From Lachnospiraceae bacterium (GTDB lineage Bacteria; Bacillota; Clostridia; Lachnospirales; Lachnospiraceae), in NCBI GenBank assembly GCA_017936785.1, contig JAGBEV010000058.1, positions 1-35,035 on the forward strand: a stretch of DNA of 35,035 nt. The letters are read 5' to 3'. Of this stretch, positions 30,360 through 35,035 are shown in pieces. A program made the position numbers and the translations under genes. The notes under the pieces were generated by a model. That model had not been told where the DNA came from and ran no database searches. It saw nothing but the letters and a program-made list of their open reading frames with translations. How positions within the stretch are numbered: position 1 is the first letter of the stretch; each line of letters starts with the position of its first letter.

Positions 30360-30777
30360 CCTGTGCCGGGAAGACCTGGATCAGGTCAGCAAAATCGAGG
30401 CGGAATGCTTCAGCATGCCCTGGTCAAGAAAATCCCTGGAAGAAGTATTGGATAATCCTCGGGCTTTTTATGTAACAGCCAAGGAGGAAGGCAATATCGT
30501 TGGATATTGCGGGGCATATGTGATCCTGGATGAAGGGGATATCAATCAGGTGGCAGTAGTTCCGGCATACAGGGGACAGGGTGTGGGCAGAAGGATGATG
30601 CAGGTGCTTCTAAAACGGCTTAAGCAGGCAGGAGCCAGGGCGGTGACCCTGGAAGTGAGAGTGAGCAATGAGCCCGCAATTGCCTTATATGAAGCCTTGG
30701 GCTTTCAGACAGAAGGAATCCGTAAATGCTTTTACGAAAAGCCTATGGAAGATGCTCTGATCATGTGGAAAAGATAG
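30343..30777 (+). CDS. rimI: Ribosomal protein S18 alanine N-acetyltransferase
   Basis: The 144-residue GNAT protein has 'IEAECFSMPWSRKSLEEVL', the acetyl-CoA loop 'VAVVPAYRGQGVGRRMM' (RGQGVG) and 'LEVRVSNEPAIALYEALGF', the RimI pattern. It acetylates the N-terminal Ala of ribosomal protein S18. ATG 30343 has GGAG 7 nt upstream, inside tsaB, so translation is coupled. tsaB-rimI adjacency is common in bacteria. Confidence 0.93.
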   Translation: MLQIVDLCREDLDQVSKIEAECFSMPWSRKSLEEVLDNPRAFYVTAKEEGNIVGYCGAYVILDEGDINQVAVVPAYRGQGVGRRMMQVLLKRLKQAGARAVTLEVRVSNEPAIALYEALGFQTEGIRKCFYEKPMEDALIMWKR

Positions 30778-30901
30778 ACAGCAGTTACAATAATTACCGC
30801 TAGGAATAAAACGACATGTTCTTATATAATAAAACTGATTAGCAAAAGCTAACTAATTTGCTGAAACTTTTTGAAAAAGCAGGAAAGGAACGTGGAGGGT
30901 T

Positions 30902-31141
30902 ATGAGAGAATACAAAAATGAAAAACTGCAGACGGTGATCTGCAACAAATGCGGTAAGGTATTAACTGTGGAAAATGGTATATTAAAAGAAGGCTGTTTC
31001 AGAGGAAAACAGACCTTTGATTATTTTTCTGACAAGGACGGGGAAATTCATGCTTTTGATCTGTGTGAATCGTGTTATGATGACTTTGTGAAGTCATTTC
31101 AGATTCCCGTCAGCCAGAAGGAGGAAACGGAGTTTTTGTAA
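30902..31141 (+). CDS. Small protein with paired CxxC motifs
   Basis: The 79-residue protein has CNKCGK (residues 14-19) and CESCYD (about 55-60), which suggests a single zinc site, plus 'ENGILKEGCFRG' and an acidic C-terminus. Similar proteins occur unnamed in Lachnospiraceae as I recall. GGAGG lies about 5 nt before ATG 30902. It abuts rnz (4 bp), so the two may be translated together. Function unknown. Confidence 0.8.
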   Translation: MREYKNEKLQTVICNKCGKVLTVENGILKEGCFRGKQTFDYFSDKDGEIHAFDLCESCYDDFVKSFQIPVSQKEETEFL

Positions 31142-31144
31142 ATT

Positions 31145-32056
31145 ATGTTAGATGTGTGTCTGTTGGGAACCGGAGGAATGATGCCTCTTCCTTATAGGTG
31201 GCTGACTTCCATGATGGCAAGATACAACGGAAAAAGTATATTGATCGATTGTGGGGAAGGGACTCAGATAGCCATGAAAGAAAAGGGCTGGAGTCCCAAG
31301 CCCATTGATATTATCTGTTTTACCCATTATCATGCGGATCATATCAGCGGACTTCCGGGAATGCTTCTTACTATGGGAAATGCAGAAAGAACGGAACCCC
31401 TTTTGCTGATCGGACCAAAAGGCTTGAACAGGGTCGTTGCTTCCCTGCGGGTTATTGCACCGGAGCTTCCCTTTGAAATTCAATGCAGGGAATTGACGGA
31501 ACCGGAAGAAAGCATTCAGTTTGACGGATTTCATATTGATGCTTTCAGGGTACAGCATAATGTGGTATGTTATGGATATAGCCTGGTAGTGGAAAGAAAA
31601 GGTAAATTTCAGGTGGAAAAGGCAAAGGAACAGGGGATTCCCATAAATTACTGGAACCGCCTTCAGCATGGAGAAACGGTGGAGACACCGGAGGGGATCT
31701 ATACCCCGGATATGGTCATGGGAGGTGCACGAAAGGGAATTAAGGTAACCTATTGCACGGATACAAGACCTACACCGGCAATTACAGCCCATGGTATGGA
31801 TGCGGATCTGCTGATCTTGGAAGGCATGTATGGAGAACCGGAGAAAAAGGCAAAGGCTAAGGAATATAAGCATATGACATTTTATGAGGCAGCTGATATT
31901 GCAGCACAGGCACAGCCTAAGGCTATGTGGCTGACTCATTACAGCCCGTCTTTGACAAGACCGGAGGAATATATGAAAGAAGTAAAGCGTATTTTTCCCA
32001 GAGCTTATGCAGCTAAGGACGGTCAGACCGTGGAACTGGATTTTGAGGAAGAGTAG
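31145..32056 (+). CDS. rnz: Ribonuclease Z (tRNA 3' processing)
   Basis: The 303-residue metallo-beta-lactamase protein has the zinc motif THYHADH (about residues 59-65) in 'ICFTHYHADHISGLPG', a later His in 'FRVQHNVVCYGYSL', 'YCTDTRPTPAI' with the bridging Asp, and 'WLTHYSPSL' with the last His. It cuts precursor tRNAs after the discriminator base, needed where the CCA end is not encoded; the two tRNA genes in this window lack encoded CCA. The catalytic groups appear complete. There is no clear ribosome binding site, so it may be coupled to the preceding small gene. Confidence 0.92.
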   Translation: MLDVCLLGTGGMMPLPYRWLTSMMARYNGKSILIDCGEGTQIAMKEKGWSPKPIDIICFTHYHADHISGLPGMLLTMGNAERTEPLLLIGPKGLNRVVASLRVIAPELPFEIQCRELTEPEESIQFDGFHIDAFRVQHNVVCYGYSLVVERKGKFQVEKAKEQGIPINYWNRLQHGETVETPEGIYTPDMVMGGARKGIKVTYCTDTRPTPAITAHGMDADLLILEGMYGEPEKKAKAKEYKHMTFYEAADIAAQAQPKAMWLTHYSPSLTRPEEYMKEVKRIFPRAYAAKDGQTVELDFEEE

Positions 32057-32077
32057 ACTGTTAAGAAAGGATCATCC

Positions 32078-32659
32078 ATGAATCGATTTAAAGGAACAAA
32101 AGGTATTATTCTGCTGTGTGTTCTTGTATGTCTGGTAATCGGATATTATTTTTATCTGTCCAACAAAGAGAAGCCGGAAGAGCCTGCAACAGTAGAAACG
32201 GAAGTTCTGACCATGAGCCAGAAAGCCCTGGCCCGTGATCTGGAGACCAATTATCCGCCTTCACCCAGAGAAGTGGTAAAATATTTCAGTGAGATTACCC
32301 AGTGTTTTTACAACGAAGAGCATGACGAAGAGGAACTGAAGGCTTTGGGGTTGAAAATGCGGGAAATCTATGATGACGAGCTGGTGGCAAACCAGACCGA
32401 AGAGGAATATCTGGACCTGCTGCAGAAGGATATCAATGAGTACAAAGCAAATAACAGGACCATTTCCAATTACTCGCCTTCTTCCAGTGTGGACGTAGAG
32501 ACCTTTAGTCAGGATGGATATGAATGGGCGAGACTGTATTGTGTCTATGAGATCAAGCAGGATTCTTTCCTGTATCAGACTACCCTGTGTTTTATGCTGC
32601 GTAAGGATGGGGATTCCCACTACAAGATCTATGGCTGGGAAAAAGTTGATAAACAATAA
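32078..32659 (+). CDS. Single-pass membrane protein of unknown function
   Basis: The 193-residue protein has one N-terminal membrane helix (about 9-27) and an extracytoplasmic domain with conserved-looking blocks '[20 protein letters not shown]' and '[20 protein letters not shown]'. It resembles the DUF6715 family as I remember it. GAAAGGA lies 8 nt upstream of the ATG. It sits between rnz and tsaD on the same strand. Confidence 0.75.
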   Translation: MNRFKGTKGIILLCVLVCLVIGYYFYLSNKEKPEEPATVETEVLTMSQKALARDLETNYPPSPREVVKYFSEITQCFYNEEHDEEELKALGLKMREIYDDELVANQTEEEYLDLLQKDINEYKANNRTISNYSPSSSVDVETFSQDGYEWARLYCVYEIKQDSFLYQTTLCFMLRKDGDSHYKIYGWEKVDKQ

Positions 32660-32697
32660 GAATAATTTATATTTTAACTAGAACGGAAGTGCTGTCA

Positions 32698-33720
32698 GTG
32701 ACAGAAGATATTTTTATATTAGGAATAGAAAGCTCCTGCGATGAAACTGCGGCAGCGGTTATTAAAAACGGCAGGGAGGTTTTAAGCAATGTGATTTCCT
32801 CGCAGATCGACTTACATACGCTGTACGGAGGCGTTGTGCCGGAAATTGCATCCAGAAAACATATTGAAAAAATCAATCAGGTCGTTGACCAGGCTTTGGA
32901 AGAGGCAGGAAAAACCCTGGAGGATATAACGGCAATTGCGGTCACCTACGGTCCCGGACTGGTAGGTGCTCTTTTGGTAGGTGTTTCCTTTGCAAAATCC
33001 CTTGCCTTTGCCACCAATAAACCTCTGGTAGGCGTTCATCATATTGAAGGGCATATCAGCGCTAATTATATTGAACATAAAGACTTGGAACCGCCTTTTG
33101 GATGTCTGGTAGTATCCGGCGGACATACCCATTTAGTAGCCGTAAAGGATTATGGGGAATACGAGATCCTGGGCTGTACCAGGGATGATGCGGCGGGGGA
33201 AGCCTTTGATAAAGTTGCAAGAGCCATTGGCTTAGGTTATCCGGGAGGACCCAAAATCGATAAGATATCCAAAGAGGGAAATCCGGATGCCATTCATTTT
33301 CCAAGGGCAAAGGTGGAAAACAGCCAGTATGATTTCAGCTTCAGCGGTTTAAAGTCGGCGGTCTTGAACTATATCAATTCCTGTGAAATGAAAGGCGAAG
33401 AAGTGAACGTTGCAGATGTGGCGGCATCCTTCCAGAAAGCCGTAGTGGATGTACTGGTAGAGCACGGCATTCACGGGGCAAAAGAATATGGATTTCATAA
33501 ATTCGCAATAGCGGGAGGAGTGGCTTCTAATTCTACACTCAGAAGAGCCTTTGAAGAGGAATGCAAAAAGCAGAAGATAGAGTTTTGCTGTCCTTCCCCT
33601 ATATTTTGCACTGACAACGCAGCTATGATCGGAGTGGCTGGGTACTATGAATATATAAAAGGAACCAGAAGCGGCTGGGATTTAAATGCCATTCCCAATC
33701 TAAAACTGGGTGAAAGATAA
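32698..33720 (+). CDS. tsaD: tRNA t6A synthase catalytic subunit TsaD
   Basis: The 340-residue protein has the TsaD signature: '[16 protein letters not shown]' (about 6-21), '[15 protein letters not shown]', the metal-binding HHIEGH in '[14 protein letters not shown]' and '[10 protein letters not shown]', then '[20 protein letters not shown]' and '[15 protein letters not shown]'. It transfers the threonylcarbamoyl group from its adenylate to A37 of tRNA. The start is GTG 32698 with GGAAG 8 nt upstream; GTG 32689 is only 1 nt from that site. No ATG start is available in frame near the 5' end. Confidence 0.96.
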   Translation: MTEDIFILGIESSCDETAAAVIKNGREVLSNVISSQIDLHTLYGGVVPEIASRKHIEKINQVVDQALEEAGKTLEDITAIAVTYGPGLVGALLVGVSFAKSLAFATNKPLVGVHHIEGHISANYIEHKDLEPPFGCLVVSGGHTHLVAVKDYGEYEILGCTRDDAAGEAFDKVARAIGLGYPGGPKIDKISKEGNPDAIHFPRAKVENSQYDFSFSGLKSAVLNYINSCEMKGEEVNVADVAASFQKAVVDVLVEHGIHGAKEYGFHKFAIAGGVASNSTLRRAFEEECKKQKIEFCCPSPIFCTDNAAMIGVAGYYEYIKGTRSGWDLNAIPNLKLGER

Positions 33721-33737
33721 TTCGGGAGAGTGTGCAT

Positions 33738-34493
33738 ATGAAAACAACTGCCATTGTACTAGCAGCAGGGCAGGGAAAGAGAATGGGTTCTGACGTGGCA
33801 AAACAATATTTATTGCTTGACGGCAGACCTGTTCTTTATTATACCCTGAAAAATTTTGAGGAAAGTCCGGTAGATGATATTGTTCTTGTAACCGGAGAAG
33901 GTCAGGTAGAATATTGTAAAAAAGAGATCGTTGATGCTTACGGCTTTCGAAAGGTTAGAAAAATAGTAGTCGGTGGTAAGGAACGGTATCATTCAGTAGC
34001 CAAAGGGCTAAGTGCCATTGCAGAGCCTGAGGAAGCAGATTTATCCGGACATTATGAAGGAAATGCTGCCTGTGATTATGTGTTGATTCATGATGGGGCA
34101 AGACCTTTTGTGACACCGGAAATGATAGAACGGGGAATCAGGGTGGTACAGCAATATGACGCCTGTGTATTGGGAATGCCTGTAAAGGATACAATTAAGA
34201 TCAGCGATGAAGAGGGCTTTGCTGCCGATACTCCCAATAGAAGTCTGATATGGCAGATTCAGACGCCGCAGATTTTCGCCTTTGGGCTGATCAAAAAGGC
34301 ATATGATGAATTGATCCTGAAAGAGGAGGAATTGCACCGGAAAGGAATTGCCGTTACGGATGATGCCATGGTGGCGGAATTATTTTCGGAAAAACGGGTC
34401 AAACTGGTAGAAGGAAGCTATGAGAATATTAAACTTACTACCCCTGAGGATCTGGAGATTGCGGAAACTTTTTTGAAAAAACAACAATTTTAA
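33738..34493 (+). CDS. ispD: 2-C-methyl-D-erythritol 4-phosphate cytidylyltransferase
   Basis: The 251-residue protein has the IspD CTP-binding loop 'VLAAGQGKRMGSDVAKQYL' (about 7-25), 'VVGGKERYHSVAKGL', 'IHDGARPFV' and 'TDDAMVAE'. It joins CTP and methylerythritol 4-phosphate in the MEP isoprenoid pathway. ATG 33738 has GGGAG 9 nt upstream; GTG 33732 is closer to the site and less likely. It starts 17 bp after tsaD and ends the cluster. Confidence 0.96.
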   Translation: MKTTAIVLAAGQGKRMGSDVAKQYLLLDGRPVLYYTLKNFEESPVDDIVLVTGEGQVEYCKKEIVDAYGFRKVRKIVVGGKERYHSVAKGLSAIAEPEEADLSGHYEGNAACDYVLIHDGARPFVTPEMIERGIRVVQQYDACVLGMPVKDTIKISDEEGFAADTPNRSLIWQIQTPQIFAFGLIKKAYDELILKEEELHRKGIAVTDDAMVAELFSEKRVKLVEGSYENIKLTTPEDLEIAETFLKKQQF

Positions 34494-34578
34494 AATCTGT
34501 AAAAACTTCTTGTAAAATCCATGAAAAGATTTCTGGAAAAAAATTTGAAAATTTTAGTGAAAAAATTAGAAAAAGTTG

Positions 34579-34607
34579 TTGACACTAAAAAATAACTCTG
34601 CTAGAAT
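34579..34607 (+). promoter_or_regulatory. Strong promoter of the tRNA-Ser genes
   Basis: TTGACA (34579-34584), 17-bp spacer, TAGAAT (34602-34607), 41 bp upstream of the first tRNA. Confidence 0.8.
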
Positions 34608-34648
34608 AACACTTGCGTCGGCTGAGAGACACAGCCAAGATACGACAT

Positions 34649-34734
34649 GGAGAGGTATCGAAGTGGTCATAACGAGGCGGTCTTGAAAACCGTTTGTCCG
34701 TGAGGGCGCATGGGTTCGAATCCCATCCTCTCCG
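34649..34734 (+). tRNA. tRNA-Ser (anticodon UGA)
   Basis: A 7-bp acceptor stem GGAGAGG/CCTCTCC, anticodon loop CTTGAAA with anticodon TGA at 34684-34686, a long variable arm typical of serine tRNAs, and TTCGAAT in the T arm. Discriminator G; CCA is not encoded. Confidence 0.97.
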
Positions 34735-34799
34735 TTAAAGCATACAGCTTTAGTGACAATGGTAATAGCATATGTAGAAGTAAAATTTCAGCTATGTTT

Positions 34800-34888
34800 G
34801 GAGAAGTACCCAAGAGGCTGAAGGGGCTCCCCTGGAAAGGGAGTAGGTCGTTAATAGCGGCGCGAGGGTTCAAATCCCTCCTTCTCCG
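34800..34888 (+). tRNA. tRNA-Ser (anticodon GGA)
   Basis: Acceptor stem GGAGAAG/CTTCTCC, anticodon stem CTCCC/GGGAG with loop CTGGAAA (anticodon GGA at 34834-34836), long variable arm, and TTCAAAT in the T arm. Discriminator G; CCA is not encoded. It lies 65 bp after the first tRNA-Ser. Confidence 0.97.
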
Positions 34889-35035
34889 TTGGTAATTCTC
34901 AATGTTACCATTAAAAGAACCTTGACAAATAAACAGCAATGCAACCCTGAAAGATTCTAAGAGAAAATTTCAGAGAACGTGTTTAAAAGAACACAAACCA
35001 AGAACAGTAAAACGGTTAAAATTAGCCAAAGTTGA
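34889..35035 (+). other. Probable leader of an rRNA operon (16S gene beyond window)
   Basis: The text after the tRNA pair (ACCTTGACAAATAAACAG, AATTTCAGAGAACG, ACAGTAAAACGGTTAAAAT, TTAGCCAAAG) resembles what I remember immediately upstream of 16S rRNA genes in Lachnospiraceae. No rRNA sequence itself is reached. A TTGACA (34922-34927) has no clear -10 partner. Confidence 0.4.

Noticed and set aside
31148-31939. Minus-strand frame of 263 codons within rnz
   Set aside because: Antisense shadow; Ser/His/Arg-rich with no domain pattern.
1-35035. CRISPR array
   Set aside because: No set of regularly spaced identical repeats is seen anywhere in the window.

Overview
The window is a piece of a Firmicutes chromosome, most likely a gut Lachnospiraceae (Clostridia). 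Supporting signs are strong AGGAGG-type ribosome binding sites, moderate-to-low GC codon use, a ptb-buk butyrate operon, an FMN riboswitch in front of an ECF riboflavin transporter gene, the secA-prfB pair and the tsaE-tsaB-rimI-tsaD cluster. The first 4.6 kb differs: it is visibly GC-rich, is coded entirely on the minus strand, and carries genes of an integrative/conjugative element.

Region 1 (1-4600) is one end of that element. Reading leftward it holds a ParB-like protein, a long intergenic stretch full of hairpins, a DUF4406-like protein, a cytosine-C5 DNA methyltransferase, an ArdA antirestriction protein and the start of a conserved element protein cut by the window edge. The methyltransferase gene contains a same-strand, shifted-frame ORF that looks like a real overlapping gene. 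The element abuts a rhomboid protease gene (4602-5048) that lacks its 5' part, so it probably inserted into, or deleted part of, that gene.

Region 2 (5061-13048) holds a YbaK-type deacylase, an MBOAT/SGNH pair typical of polysaccharide O-acetylation, a small unknown protein, a lipase with a membrane-embedded N-terminal half, a C_GCAxxG_C_C protein, and ptb-buk (butyryl-CoA to butyrate, yielding ATP). Between buk and the C_GCAxxG_C_C gene lies a 740-bp gene-free region with two 234-bp elements in opposite orientation. They differ in sequence over most of their helices but share the same fold and the same conserved loop and junction blocks. That pattern indicates structured RNA under selection, and they resemble the TwoAYGGAY motif as I remember it. 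This is the most striking signal in the window together with the overlapping ORF.

Region 3 (13203-24579) holds secA and prfB (with the programmed +1 frameshift), three minus-strand genes (DUF975 membrane protein, SprA-related HEQEH protein, small membrane protein), a lipoprotein GH9 glycanase, tex, and ribU under an FMN riboswitch with its terminator.

Region 4 (24958-28450) is a MacAB-like ABC efflux operon (ATPase, membrane fusion protein, FtsX-like permease) behind a promoter overlapped by an inverted repeat.

Region 5 (28488-35035) holds a YcxB-like membrane protein, then tsaE, tsaB and rimI (t6A tRNA modification and ribosomal protein acetylation), a small Cys-pair protein, ribonuclease Z, an unknown membrane-anchored protein, tsaD and ispD. 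It ends in two serine tRNA genes and what looks like the leader of an rRNA operon lying just beyond the window.
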